Part shown: piece by piece, positions 47,019-56,918 of the stretch
Layout of the letters: the number at the start of each line of letters is the position of its first letter
How positions within the stretch are numbered: position 1 is the stretch's first letter
NCBI GenBank assembly: GCA_009823505.1
Contig: VZQC01009509.1
Coordinates: forward strand, 1,309,994 to 1,373,993
DNA from: Rhizomys pruinosus
Lineage: Eukaryota; Chordata; Mammalia; Rodentia; Spalacidae
Length of the DNA stretch: 64,000 nucleotides
Direction of reading: 5' to 3'
Position numbers and translations under genes: made by a program
The notes under the pieces: generated by a model
What the model saw: the letters and a program-made list of their open reading frames with translations, nothing else
Told to the model about the DNA's origin: nothing
Databases searched by the model: none

Positions 47019-47255
47019 GACACTGGCCTAGCGGTTGAGAGCGCCGACTGCTCTTGTAGAGGACCTGAGTTCGATCCCCAGCACCCACATGGCGGCTAAG
47101 AACCGTCTGTAACTCCAATTCCAGGAGAACTCCACTTCCAGGGGAATCCGAGACCCTCTCCTGACCCCCGCGGCAATGCACGACACGGGTGCACAGACCT
47201 ACATGCAGACAGTACACTCATACACATACCAAAAATAAATAAATTAAAAAAAAAA
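47019..47255 (+). repeat. B2 SINE, duplicated-unit subfamily, with target duplication
   Basis: Sense B2 with tandem aactccaattccaggag / aactccacttccagggg. The 11-bp direct repeat agaaaaacaga lies at 47008-47018 and 47256-47266. Confidence 0.93.
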
Positions 47256-47266
47256 AGAAAAACAGA

Positions 47267-47560
47267 CACACTTCCTAGTGCAAGGCACGTGTTCCTTTCT
47301 TCTCTCAGTATCGACCTCTTTCCAGCACCAATGATGAGAAGAATACCCATCTTTATTAATGGAAATTTGCAGTTTATGTAGAGCATAAGCTTAACCCTCA
47401 GCTAGATACCTATGTAATATACCAGTCTATAAGCTTCTAGCTTTGAGTACATGTACCAAAAAAAAAAAAGGGCACATAGGATTTGAGCAATCTTGAGTGG
47501 TGTGGGGCTCTAGGTAAAATTCTGTAGGTATATTACTTTCCCTAGGGAGCAGATCCATTC
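47267..47560. other. Unrecognised stretch with a short poly(A)
   Basis: A-run at 47458-47470; otherwise nothing recognised. Confidence 0.5.
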
Positions 47561-47564
47561 TTTT

Positions 47565-47744
47565 CCCTCCCTCCCTCCTTCACTCCCTCCCTTCCCTCCC
47601 TCCCTCCCTCCCTTCCTTCCTTCCTTCCTTCCTTCTTTTCCTTCTCTTTCTTTCCTTCCTTCCTTCCCTTCTCTTTCTTTCCTTCCTTTCTTTCTTTCTC
47701 TCTCTCTCTCTTTCTTTCTGTCTGTCTGTCTGTCTGTCTGTCTC
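47565..47744. repeat. Polypyrimidine tract (TTCC)n/(TTTC)n/(TCTG)n
   Basis: About 180 bp of almost pure pyrimidine, ending in (TCTG)5. The minus-strand Lys/Glu/Arg-rich frame over it is a shadow. Confidence 0.95.
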
Positions 47745-47880
47745 TTTGAGACAGGGTCTCCTTTTAGTCTCAGCTGGCCTGAAGCTTGCTATGTAGACCA
47801 GGCTGGCCTTGAACTCAAACAGATCCACCTGCCTCTGCCTCCCGAGTGCTGGGATTAAAGGCCTGTCTATCACGGCATCA
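47745..47880 (-). repeat. B1 SINE
   Basis: Reverse-complement B1 (tttgagacagggtctcctttt..gattaaaggcctgtctatcacggc). Confidence 0.9.
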
Positions 47881-48069
47881 GATTCATTCTTTTCATGAGA
47901 GTTTTAAAAGGAATCTGGCATCTCCCCAGGTGATGCAGGGTCTTTTCTTAGACCCAGCTCCAGGTTGCTGCTTCACGTCTGGATTTATCTTGCAAAGCAT
48001 TGGGGTTTCCTATGGGTCAGGTCCAATTTGTCAGCAGAGGGGTTTGCCTGTCTCTAGACTTATGTCTTT

Positions 48070-48312
48070 GTTTCTTCCTTTTCTTCTCCTCCCCGCTCTT
48101 GTTTCTCCTCCTCCTTCTCCTCTTCCTCCCCCTCCTCCTCCTCCCCTCCCTCCCTCCCTCCCTCAATCCTCTTCCTCCTTCTGTCCTTCCTCCTCTTCCT
48201 CCCCCTCCTCCCCAGTCCTCCTCCTCCTCCTCCTTTAGTCCTTCCTCCTCTTTTTCTGCTGCTTCTTCCTCCTCCTCCTCCCTATCTTCTTCTTCTTCCT
48301 CCATGTCTTCCT
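48070..48312. repeat. Polypyrimidine (CCT)n-rich tract
   Basis: About 240 bp dominated by CCT/TCC/TTC triplets. All three plus frames (Pro/Ser/Leu-rich) and the minus frame (Glu/Arg-rich, 95 codons) stay open only because of this composition. Confidence 0.95.
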
Positions 48313-48317
48313 ATTCT

Positions 48318-48380
48318 TCATGGTGCTGGGGATCAAACCCTAGGCTTTGCCCCTGGTAAGCAAGCTCTCTGCACGAGAAA
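48318..48380 (-). repeat. ID/B4 head fragment
   Basis: Reverse complement: atggtgctggggatcaaacccta..ctggtaagcaagctctctgc. Confidence 0.6.
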
Positions 48381-48630
48381 GCTTTCCTCAGGATTAACAG
48401 TCTGCAAGGATGCCATTCTGTTTGGTGTGCACATAGGACCTTGTGATCTTCATCTTCCAAGAGGTCTTTGCATAATTAAACCACCTATTTGGACATTCTT
48501 ACACAAAGGGGTATTTAGTTTCTACAGAGACATAGTCTTTACTAAAGATATGTATCTATTGCAGCATAGTTTGAAATGTATTCTTGAAAGAATTTTGAAG
48601 ACACCAAAGCCAAGATTTAACCATCCTTAA
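48381..48630. other. Unique stretch
   Basis: Nothing recognised. Confidence 0.5.
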
Positions 48631-48788
48631 TTTTTTTTTTTTTCGGTCTTTTCGAGACACGGTCTCCCCTGTAGCCCCAGCTGTCCTGGAACTCACTCCG
48701 TAGACAAGGCTGGCCTTGAACTCACAAAGATCCGCCTGCCTCTGCCTCCCAAGTGCTAGGATTAAAGGCATGCACCACTACACCCGGC
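48631..48788 (-). repeat. B1 SINE with target duplication
   Basis: Reverse-complement B1. ccatccttaattttt occurs on both sides (about 48621 and 48789), an apparent target-site duplication. Confidence 0.9.
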
Positions 48789-49221
48789 CCATCCTTAATT
48801 TTTATAACCATCCTTTGCAATGGAAACTTCTTTGGGCATTTGCCCCAGGACTTGGAGTTTGGGGGTAAAGGAGATGATGGCAGGGTTTCCTTCTCTCTCA
48901 AACATGTTTTGCATCTCGTAACTCAGGACTCAGGCATCCCAGGCTAAGTGTTGGATTTACCGTTTCCTCTAGTGCCTTGGATGTGACCAGGGACCCCTTC
49001 TATTCCGAAGTCATAAGGTCTGCATTGTTACAAACCCAGTTTGTGATGCATTCATTAAATACCATGTCTCTTTCTGTCTGAGGGACTCATTCAGTCTGCT
49101 AATCAATGGAAGGATGTTCATTCCAGCCTGGGTCTAACCCAGAGCTCCGTGCATGCTGAGCAAGCATCCTACCACTGGCTTCCAGTTCAGACATTTGGAG
49201 ATGGCTAAAATTCCCTGGTAA
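48789..49221. other. Mostly unique stretch
   Basis: Includes a tRNA-like fragment (reverse ID head) at about 49128-49180; nothing else recognised. Confidence 0.45.
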
Positions 49222-49345
49222 AGTAAAGACCTTGATGGCTGATCTTCCTCCTCTCAATTTGCTGGATTTAGAATCACCTAGGAGATTAGTGGGGCACACC
49301 TCTGGGTGTGGCTGCGAGAGAGTTTCCAAAGAGGATGAACTGAGG
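49222..49345 (+). repeat. URR1-like or MaLR-like repeat fragment
   Basis: agaatcacctaggagattagtggggcacacctctgggtgtggctgcgag is the 5' part of a rodent repeat whose fuller copy lies at 59089-59410. Confidence 0.5.
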
Positions 49346-49404
49346 AGAAGACCCACCCTCAAGATGGGAGAGAGCACCACCCCACTGCTGGGAGAAGACT
49401 CAGG

Positions 49405-49542
49405 TCACAGCCCACATCCGCAGGAGGTGGCCCTCAAACACCTGGATCTCCAGCTCTGCCGGATCTAACACCCCACCCCCACCCCATCCCTGACTGGCAC
49501 CTATAGACACGCATAAATAAAATACATCTTCAAAAAAAAATG
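49405..49542 (+). repeat. B2/B3 SINE 3' fragment
   Basis: ctcaggtcacagcccacatcc..gatctccagctctgccggatc..cataaataaaat, A-tail at 49533-49541. Confidence 0.6.
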
Positions 49543-49699
49543 TAAGAGAGAAAAGTCTAAGAGAAAAGTCTGGATCTAAGGGTGATAGCTGTAGAGGTGG
49601 ATTAAACTGGGATCATATCTTTGGAAATTAGGGGCCCAAACAAGTAAACCTATGCCTATAAATGAACAGTATGTTCAGGGAGGGTTTTATACTGGGTCT

Positions 49700-49786
49700 G
49701 AGATACCTAGTGGGTGCTGGGAACCAAACTCTGCTCTTCCACAAAAGCAGCAAGTACTTTTAACCACTGAGTCATCTCTCCAGTCC
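49700..49786 (-). repeat. B2 SINE head fragment
   Basis: gggtgctgggaaccaaac..ttaaccactgagtcatctctccagtcc. Confidence 0.75.
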
Positions 49787-50175
49787 GCATCCACCTTTCA
49801 GCCTGTGTTTACTTGAAATGAGATTGCTTTCATGAACTCTGTTTCTATCTCATGCGGCTCTCCTGTTAAGAGGTGTGTGCTGGGACTTTGAAAGCCTTCT
49901 GCCAGATGCTTTCAAATACAGTAATTAAAAGAGAACCTGAGGGTTGGGAATTTGGGTCACCAACCTGACAAGCTGTCCATTTCTGTGGGAGAGTGTGGCC
50001 TCCTCACTCTGTTGTCATCAGGTGGAGGGCCCAGAGATCGGGCTTTCATTTCTCACACATCCACTCAGGATGTAATTACAGAATGCTCTTTCTGAATCTA
50101 GACAGTGGGTTAAAGGGCAGTATTTTCTCCGGGTCACAATTGCGCCCCCTTCCTAGCTCTGCTCCTTGTGGTAAG

Positions 50176-50177
<2 letters not shown>
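49787..50177. other. Unique stretch
   Basis: Nothing recognised; ends at a TC microsatellite. Confidence 0.5.

Positions 50178-50229
<52 letters not shown>
50178..50229. repeat. (TC)26 microsatellite
   Basis: Uninterrupted TC run. Confidence 0.98.
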
Positions 50230-50232
<3 letters not shown>

Positions 50233-50368
50233 ATGTTATTTTGTGTATGTGGTGTATGCCCAAGGCTCTTGTGTGTGTCCACATGTGTGAGCACACATGT
50301 AGGGGTCAGAGGTTGACTTAGGTGTCTTCCTCTTTCCCTCTCCACCATGTTTTTTGAATTGGACTAAA
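50230..50368 (-). repeat. B4/RSINE 3' fragment
   Basis: TG-rich then cacacatgtaggggtcagaggttgacttaggtgtc..ccaccatgttttttgaattgg. Confidence 0.6.
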
Positions 50369-50744
50369 CTATTTTATGATGTTATTACTATCTTAGCTTG
50401 ACCACAGAGATGGTGAGCAGATCTGTAATGTTAAACCATGCCGTAATTTGAGTCTTCACTAAATTTCATCATCCTCCCTTACCTGGTAATTGTGAATTAG
50501 TTCTGTTGTGATCTGTGTTCCAAAAGGAGGCACTTGGATTTTTAGGGCTGAGAAGCAGCTTTTTAGGCTCCTGCAGCTCTCAAGGTTCTCCCTGACGTCT
50601 GAGACTCAGCACTCAGTGCTGTCGCCCCCAGCTGAGGTGACTTCGCCTCATCTACCAGCGGAGCCTGTGCCCTGTACATGTTCTACAGATGGTTTTTCAC
50701 GGTATTTGTTTCAGCTGCTGGTATCAAGCCTTGGTCGTGTAGGC
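50369..50744. other. Unique stretch
   Basis: Plus-strand frame of 112 codons (50508-50846) runs into a SINE and has no domain; not called. Confidence 0.45.
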
Positions 50745-50932
50745 TTGTTTTGTGCATATGTGTGTGGCCATGATTGTAGTTCCTCCGAAGGTCAGAGGGC
50801 ATCAGATGTCCTGGAACTGGAGTCACGGGTGGTTGTGAGTTGCTAGCTGTGGATTCTGGGAACTGACCAACCCTGGCTCCTCTGTAAGAGCAGTAAAAAC
50901 GCCTGATTGCTGAGCCATCTCCCCAGCCCTCA
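50745..50932 (-). repeat. B2/B3 SINE
   Basis: Diverged reverse-complement copy ending gattgctgagccatctccccagccc. Confidence 0.75.
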
Positions 50933-51013
50933 AGCCTTGTCTAGATTCTTTGCTATCTCCCCCGAATCCTAGGTACTTTATATAACACATAGTGCTGAGG
51001 CTAATATATTATG

Positions 51014-51493
51014 TTGTTAGGTCTCCCTGACAGACCTTAAGACAGAGTGAAGAATCACATAAAAAGCTAGATTCAAATGGGACTTCCAGATTATCCATCT
51101 AGATCCATCATCCATCAAGAGCTGGGCTGATTGGCTTATGGTACCCCACCCTGTTAGGTCTGGGCTTCCCAGAATCCCAAGGGACACAGACGCCCACTTC
51201 CTCCAGAGGCTGTCAATCTTCTGACCACTTCCTCTGTACCTGAGGCCCCGCCCCCTGGCTATAAGTGGGTGGGCCCTAGGCGATGCCATCCTCTCTTTTC
51301 TCTCTCTCTCTCTGTCTCATCTCTCTCTCTCTCTCTCTCTCTTTCTGCCATGCTGCCCAATGACAGGAAGGGGAGACTGTTGGTGCCTGCCACTGAGAGG
51401 GAAGCTTAGCTGTGTTTCTCTTCTATCTTCCATGGTTCCGCCTGGGTGCCACCTCTTATTCTTGGGAGCAGTAAAGCACATCTAGTTGCTAGG
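51014..51493 (+). mobile_element. Possible solo LTR or promoter-like element
   Basis: About 470 bp with retroviral-LTR-like order: upstream GC box region (gaggccccgccccctgg, about 51241-51257), TATA-like ggctataagtggg (about 51257-51269), a pyrimidine-rich stretch (51293-51346) like the R region of some rodent ERV LTRs, and agtaaagcac near 51470. The near-direct repeats gttgttagg (51014-51022) and gttgctagg (51485-51493) flank it, but 9 bp is longer than the usual ERV target duplication, and clean TG..CA ends are not seen. No retroviral genes adjoin it. Confidence 0.35.
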
Positions 51494-51766
51494 AGGAGGA
51501 GGACGGGAACAGCCAGCCCTTTGAAGTGTGTGAGTTAGGATCTGAATTTTTGCTCTTCTTCATGGGATTTAATTTTTTTTTACCCATTCATTGCAGCTAT
51601 GAGGCAAGTGTAAATTATTTTCAAATATAAATCATCAAATTAAAGAGGTTGGTTTCATTATGACTCATCGCAGGTGTCACTTGTGTCCCTGGAAGTGCAT
51701 AAAGCGGAGGAGTTTGAGGACTTGATACCTAACATACAGGCACTTTAAATTAATTAGTTAATTAAA

Positions 51767-51872
51767 AATTTTGAGACAGGGACTTATGTAGCTCAGGTTG
51801 GGCTTAAATTTTCTATGTAGATGAGGATGACCTTGAACTCCTGATCTACGGGCACCCGCCACGCCACCACAC
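51767..51872 (-). repeat. B1 SINE fragment
   Basis: ttttgagacagggacttatgtagctcagg..ccttgaactcctgatctacggg..ccaccacacctt. Confidence 0.7.
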
Positions 51873-52060
51873 CTTATTTGGTGCTGGTGCTGGAGATTGA
51901 ACCCAGGGTTTCAAGCTCAAGGGGCACCGCAGCTCCTGACCTTTTGATGCAGGGTTCATGCCCTAGTCCGGGCTGGTCTGTAGTCCGGGCTGGTCTGGGA
52001 CTTTGGGCCTGTGGTGCTGGGATTGCAGATGTGAGCCTCAGTGCCTGGCTAAAGAGAAAA
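51873..52060 (-). repeat. ID-like plus B1-like fragment with 17-bp tandem duplication
   Basis: tRNA-like words (gctggagattgaacccagggtttc) then a B1-like end (gtggtgctgggattgcagatgtgagcc). tagtccgggctggtctg is perfectly repeated at 51964-51980 and 51981-51997. Confidence 0.55.
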
Positions 52061-52227
52061 GGAGCCTTGGGTTTGCAGATGCCTCTGCAGTGTGTTGCTA
52101 CTGAGCATTGTTCCAGCTCCTCAGGACTGTGTCTGGTTTCTTCAACTGACCATGTTAAAGGAAGAGAATTTCTTCTTTGATTACCAGGGATTTTATCATG
52201 GTGCAATGTTTTAAAATAAATTTTTAC

Positions 52228-52382
52228 CGGGCGTGGTGGTGCATGCCCTTAATCCTAGCACTTGGGAGGCAGAGGCAGGTGGATCTTTGTGAGTTCAAGG
52301 CCAGCCTGGTCTTCATAGTGAGTTCTAGGACAGCCAGAGCTACAGGGAGACCTTGTCTCAAAAAGACCAAAAATAAATAAAT
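52228..52382 (+). repeat. B1 SINE with target duplication
   Basis: Sense B1 (accgggcgtggtggtgcatgcc..gggagaccttgtctcaaaaagacc). aaaataaattt flanks it near 52213 and 52383. Confidence 0.92.
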
Positions 52383-52488
52383 AAAATAAATTTTCAAAGT
52401 TACCGTACAAGGCACATAACATGAAATTTGACAACTTAACCATTTTTGGAAGGCACTGTGTTAACCAGTTTGTCATTAACACCTGCCT

Positions 52489-52651
52489 CTTTTTTTTTTT
52501 TTTTTTTTGGTCTTTTCGAGACAGGGTCTTCCTGTAGCCTCAGCTGTCCTGGAACTCACTCTGTAGACCAGGCTGGCCTTGAACTCACAAAGATTCGCTT
52601 GCCTCTGCCTCCCAAGTGCTAGGATTAAAGGCGTGCACCACTACGCCCAGC
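52489..52651 (-). repeat. B1 SINE with perfect 11-bp target duplication
   Basis: Reverse-complement B1; aacacctgcct at 52478-52488 and 52652-52662. Confidence 0.96.
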
Positions 52652-52971
52652 AACACCTGCCTATCTTAACTCTTTTTAAGAGCCCAGTTCAGTGGCATTA
52701 AGTAAATTCCCACCCACTGCAATCTATCAACACCCATCTCTACATTTCATTTCACAAAACTGACACCTGTCGTGGTAAAATATTTTGCACATATAAATAA
52801 ATCTCTAAGTTGAAAATAATAAAATTCTTATGGTAGAAGAACGTTCAATTTATCACTTCTATTTCTTTAAGATTTCACTGTCTCTGGGTACCTTTCAGAC
52901 GATGTTTTACTATAAAGATTCTCACTTAAAATTCAAAACTCATGTGAGGCAGACATTCTTATTCCCATTTC
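52652..52971. other. Unique stretch
   Basis: Nothing recognised beyond the flanking target duplications. Confidence 0.5.
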
Positions 52972-53205
52972 TTTTTTTTAATTTTAAGACATTTTTTATT
53001 TATTATGTGTATGAGTGTACTATCTGCATGTAGGTTGGTGCACCTGTGTCGTGCAATGCCGCAGAGGTCAGAAGAGGGTGTCAGATTCCCCTGGAACTGG
53101 AGTTAAAGATGATTCTTAGCTGCCACGTGGGTTCTGGGAATTGAACCCGGGTCCTCTGCAAGAGCAGTCAGTGCTCTTAACCGCTGAGCCATCTCTCCAG
53201 CTCCC
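52972..53205 (-). repeat. B2 SINE with perfect 12-bp target duplication
   Basis: Reverse-complement B2 without the internal duplicated unit; tattcccatttc at 52960-52971 and 53206-53217. Confidence 0.95.
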
Positions 53206-53217
53206 TATTCCCATTTC

Positions 53218-54108
53218 ATAAATAAAAAAACTTGAGGTGGTGATAGAAGAAAGTGATTTGAAGGAGATGGGCCATCAGCTCACTGCTGTGACTTAAATCA
53301 TATCTTCTTCATTATACTGGGCTTCAAAAGGACTGTTGACTAATGCTTCGTGTGTCGTCCGTCGGTCTGTCTATACTGTCTGATCTTCTGATTTTGTGGG
53401 CATGGAGCAGGTGTCAACAGGGAGGATTTCTGGAGTTTGTTGTAAATGATGGGTCTTGCCCTAATAACAGTCTTGTTTATAACCTTGGGCATCTCTTCAC
53501 ATCAAGCTCATTGTACTCTGCCTGAACACTTAGACCGCAGCAGATGTTGCTTCAAATATTACTTTCAAAAATGCCTGGAATTGTATTTAAATGGCTTCAA
53601 TTATTCACTAATTAAATTGCAGATTGTTTCTCCTGGGGGCTTTACACTGGGCTGAGTTTCTTCATTGTTTGTGTTGGACAATGACAAACAAATCTTTCCC
53701 ATTATGGCATCATGAACAATCCTGCTGAATAGGCTGAATAAGTCCAGAGTCATCCCACAGCAGATTTGGTATTAATAAAACAAGCCTATAAATTATATTT
53801 ATTCCTCTATTTTGGCAAGGCCAGTCATGGAGAGATAGTGGCCTTTTGTTGGTCTTTAAAATGTCTGCATTTGATTCTGGTGTCTGAAATACCCAACGGT
53901 GTGGTTGTGGTAATGTCTTTTATTGAATGTGTTAGCTTCCTGGATCTGCATAGGTTTTACCAAAAACAGCACAATGAGATTCACATATTTTAAAACCATG
54001 TATGTGTCTCATGTGTCTGCCACATTTGTTTTGAATCTTCAGTCAGTCTTTCCAGGAGCTGGAGTATAGTGGCTTCTTTGCCCCGGGACTTCATCTTGCG
54101 TCGGTAAG
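53218..54108. other. Unique, SINE-free block
   Basis: About 890 bp, AT-rich, with words such as cactaattaaattgc. No exon recognised. By appearance only it could be a conserved non-coding element. Confidence 0.5.
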
Positions 54109-54159
54109 ATGAACGATACGGACAGGATGGATGGTATCCATCCTGTCCGTATCGTTCAT
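54109..54159. repeat. Perfect palindrome, 24-bp arms, 3-nt spacer
   Basis: Arms 54109-54132 and 54136-54159 are exact reverse complements around GGT. The pairing continues outwards imperfectly (left 54100-54108, right 54160-54172) with a short bulge. The left flank also holds ttcatctt (54090-54097) that can pair with aagatgaa (54106-54113), an alternative smaller stem. No known family matched by eye. Confidence 0.95.
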
Positions 54160-54605
54160 TGTCTTGCTGACTAGCATTTATGAAACAGTTCTCTCACATG
54201 ATGCTTTCATTTATGAGAGAAGGGGAGGCAAAAACCAAATTGGGAGAAGAGAACTAGCTAGACGTTGCGTGTGCTCACGGACCAAAGGCCAGTGTCAATA
54301 CGCCCTTGGTATTTTAAACAGGAGTGCTTGCTTGCTCCTAAAATGTAAATTATTCTATCACTCTAAAAAACAAAACAAAACAAAAGACCCAACAATTTCA
54401 TGCTAATATTCACTCCAACCACAGATAATTAAGACTTTGTTCCCTGAATAAATAAATACCCAGCTCTCTGGAGGATTGGTTGGGGGCAGCCTGTCTGTAC
54501 TAAGTCTTCTGCAGGCACTTGTGTATTCAACACTCCAATCTGTTGAGGAAGGTAGATTTCACCCCATTTTACAGACAAGGGAGAGGTTCAGTGAGGTCAA
54601 GAGGC
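54160..54605. other. Unique stretch
   Basis: A (CAAAA)n-like run at 54364-54384; otherwise nothing recognised. Confidence 0.5.
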
Positions 54606-54800
54606 TTGCTGAGAGCTGGTGAGATAGCTTAGCAGTAAAAGTGTTTGCTGTCAGGCCTGACGACCTGGAAAGAGAGAGCCAGTTCCTGTAAGTTGTCTTC
54701 TGACCTCCACACATGTGCTGTAGCACATACAGGCACACACATGTACATGCCCACATGCCTACATGCACACACATACAATAAGTATAAACATACTTGAAAA
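54606..54800 (+). repeat. B4/B3-type SINE
   Basis: gagagctggtgagatagcttagcagtaaaagtgtttgctgtc (tRNA-like head), ccagttcctgtaagttg, cttctgacctccacacatg, CA-rich 3' part. Confidence 0.75.
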
Positions 54801-55290
54801 AGAAAAGATTTGCTTAAATGTCACCCAGATAATAAAAACCCACCTGAGGTTTTTTTGGGATATGGATAATTTTAATCACCTTCAGGAGTGGGAAAGGATG
54901 TGGAATCCATTTCAACACACAAGGGTTGAGACTTCCTCCCCAGAAAACACTGTGCTAACATCATCTGAGCCCACATAAGCGAGGAGCTTGAGAAATACCA
55001 GAATATCGGATGGCAAAGGCAGGGCTATTTCCAGTCGAGGGCTTCTGCGTGACCCTAGGCAAGTGTGAAAAGGGGTTGTCACCAACATAAATAATTGGAA
55101 GGAAGTGTCAGGTATGTTTGAAGCAGCCCAGAGATTCTCATGAGAAGCCAGGGAGAAGAGGGCAGAGGGGGTGAAACAGTTAACATGAGGGTGTCCAAGT
55201 TGAGCAGAGACGGGTGCCAGGCAGGGCGACTCAGAGGAGAGAAGAATCCATCCAGATCCAGCACAGTGCGACGTGGGAGACCTGGACGGA
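54801..55290. other. Unique stretch
   Basis: Minus-strand frame of 129 codons (54912-55301) lacks any domain and overlaps a plus-strand frame; not called as a gene. Confidence 0.45.
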
Positions 55291-55425
55291 CAGAGGCACA
55301 CAAGATTGTCATCCCAGCACTCAGGATGTGGAGGCAGGAGGCCTAGAAGTTCAAGTTCAGCTGCGGCTACATAGTGAGTTTGAAGCTAACCTGGGCTAAA
55401 TGAGGCTCTCTGTCCCCAACCTTCT
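55291..55425 (+). repeat. Diverged B1-like SINE
   Basis: gattgtcatcccagcactcaggatgtggaggcaggagg..gcggctacatagtgagtttgaagc. Confidence 0.65.
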
Positions 55426-55431
55426 CTCCAA

Positions 55432-55480
55432 TGAATAAATGCGTGAATGAATGAATAGGTGAATGGACATTCATTCAGTG
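55432..55480. repeat. (GAAT)n-like simple repeat
   Basis: Imperfect gaatgaatgaat run. Confidence 0.8.
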
Positions 55481-55579
55481 TGCATAGCAGTAACAGCAAA
55501 CACATCACCAGAAATAATCAGGCTAAAGTGCAGGACCACTTGAATGCTTGTGTGTTAGCATAGGTGCGCCATGCGTGCA

Positions 55580-55718
55580 GGGATCCATCCACCTGTTTCC
55601 CTGTCCCCGGGACTAGAACTACAAGTGCGTGCCACCATGCACAGATTTTTGATGGATCAAATTCAGGTCCTTGTGCTTGCGCAAGCATTTTACAGATGGA
55701 ACCATGTCCCCAGTCCAC
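55580..55718 (-). repeat. B4-type SINE
   Basis: Reverse complement: actacaagtgcgtgccaccatgcac..gatggatcaaattcaggtcc..gcaagcattttacagatggaaccatgtccccagtcc. Confidence 0.65.
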
Positions 55719-55734
55719 AGGATATTTTTTTGTT

Positions 55735-55888
55735 ATTTTTTTGGTCTTTTTCAAGATGGGGTCTCCCTGTAGCTCCAGCTGTCCTGGAACTCGCTACGTA
55801 GACCAGGCTGGCCTTGAACTCATAGAGCTCTGCCTGCCTCTGCCTCCCGAGTGCTGGGATTAAAAGGGTACGCCACCATGCCTGGATG
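55735..55888 (-). repeat. B1 SINE
   Basis: Reverse-complement B1 from ttttttggtctttttcaagatggggtctccc to cgccaccatgcctgga. Confidence 0.93.
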
Positions 55889-56022
55889 TTCACAGAATAA
55901 ATTTTAAACAGACTTTTCAGATACAAATTTCCATTGTGAGATGCCCCCACACCATAGACAGGATGTTGTAAGTGAAAACATATTTTATTCTTAAACATTT
56001 AATTTATTAAGAAATACAACCA

Positions 56023-56073
56023 GAGGCTGGTGACATGCTTGCTACACAAGCTGAGGATCTGAGTTCAGTCCCT

Positions 56074-56120
<47 letters not shown>
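56023..56120 (+). repeat. tRNA-like SINE fragment with (CA)20
   Basis: agaggctggtgacatgcttgctacac..gagttcagtccctag followed by a CA run at 56079-56117. Confidence 0.7.
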
Positions 56121-56122
<2 letters not shown>

Positions 56123-56255
56123 ACAGAGCTAGGCATGATGGTGGCTGCTTGGGGTCAACGTGCTCTTGAGGTGGAGACGGGAGGGTCCTGAGGAATCACT
56201 GGCCAGCCAGCCTAGCCTGGGCTCTAGTGAGAAACCCTTCCTCTAAACACAAGTT
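56121..56255 (+). repeat. B1-like tail of a B4-type SINE
   Basis: gagctaggcatgatggtggc..gaggtggagacgggagggtcctgagg..gccagcctagcctgggctctagtgagaaac. Confidence 0.6.
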
Positions 56256-56405
56256 GGAGATGATTGACAAGATTGCTCAGTGGGTAGAGCTGCTTGCTGT
56301 GCAATCTGGTGAGTTGAGTTTGATCACTGACCCATGCATAAAGTGGTAGGAGAGGACTGACTGCACAAAGCTGTCCACATACACTCCACGGCAATGCTCC
56401 AAAAA
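56256..56405 (+). repeat. B4/B2-type SINE
   Basis: gacaagattgctcagtgggtagagctgcttgctgtgc..gtttgatcactgaccc. Confidence 0.65.
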
Positions 56406-56481
56406 GCAGCCAGACATGGACACCCATTGCCATGGAGACTTTTATTGTGTGGTAGACAAAAATTCGACCTAGTATTTGAAA

Positions 56482-56728
56482 ATTTTTTTTTTTAATTTTA
56501 TTTATTTCTTATGTGTATGAATGTACCGTCTGCATGCAAGTCTGTGCACCCGTGTCATGCAATGCCGCGGAGGTCAGAAGAGGGTCTCGGATTCCCCTGG
56601 AACTGGAGTTCTCCTGGAATTGGAGTTTCAGACGGTTCTCGGCCGCTATGTGGGTGCTGGGGATCGAACCCGGGTCCTCTGCAAGAGCGGTCGGCGCTCT
56701 TAACCGCTAGGCCATCTCTCCAGCCCCA
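56482..56728 (-). repeat. B2 SINE, duplicated-unit subfamily, perfect 18-bp target duplication
   Basis: Nearly consensus reverse-complement B2. The 17-bp units are at 56596-56612 and 56613-56629. tcgacctagtatttgaaa flanks it at 56464-56481 and 56729-56746. The youngest-looking SINE in the window. Confidence 0.97.
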
Positions 56729-56782
56729 TCGACCTAGTATTTGAAATGGAGTTCTCTCTCTCTCTGTCTCTCTCTGTCTCTG

Positions 56783-56918
56783 ATTTTTGAGACAGCGTTT
56801 CATGGAGCCCAGGCTAGCCTCAGATTTGCTCTGTTGATAAGGCTGGCCTTGAATGGCTGATCCTCTGCCTCCACGCCTTGAGGGCTGCTACTACACACAG
56901 GCACCACCGTGCTGGGTG
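56783..56918 (-). repeat. Diverged B1-like SINE
   Basis: tttttgagacagcgtttcatggagcccaggctagcc..ggctggccttgaatggctgatcctctgcctcc. Confidence 0.7.

Noticed and set aside
48000..48359. Pro/Ser/Leu-rich plus-strand frames and a Glu/Arg-rich minus-strand frame of about 100 codons
   Set aside because: Produced by the (CCT)n-rich tract; low complexity in every frame, with no start context or domain.
54109..54159. Hairpin as a microRNA gene
   Set aside because: The arms are perfectly paired with a 3-nt loop and only 24 bp, unlike a typical miRNA precursor; kept as a structural observation only.
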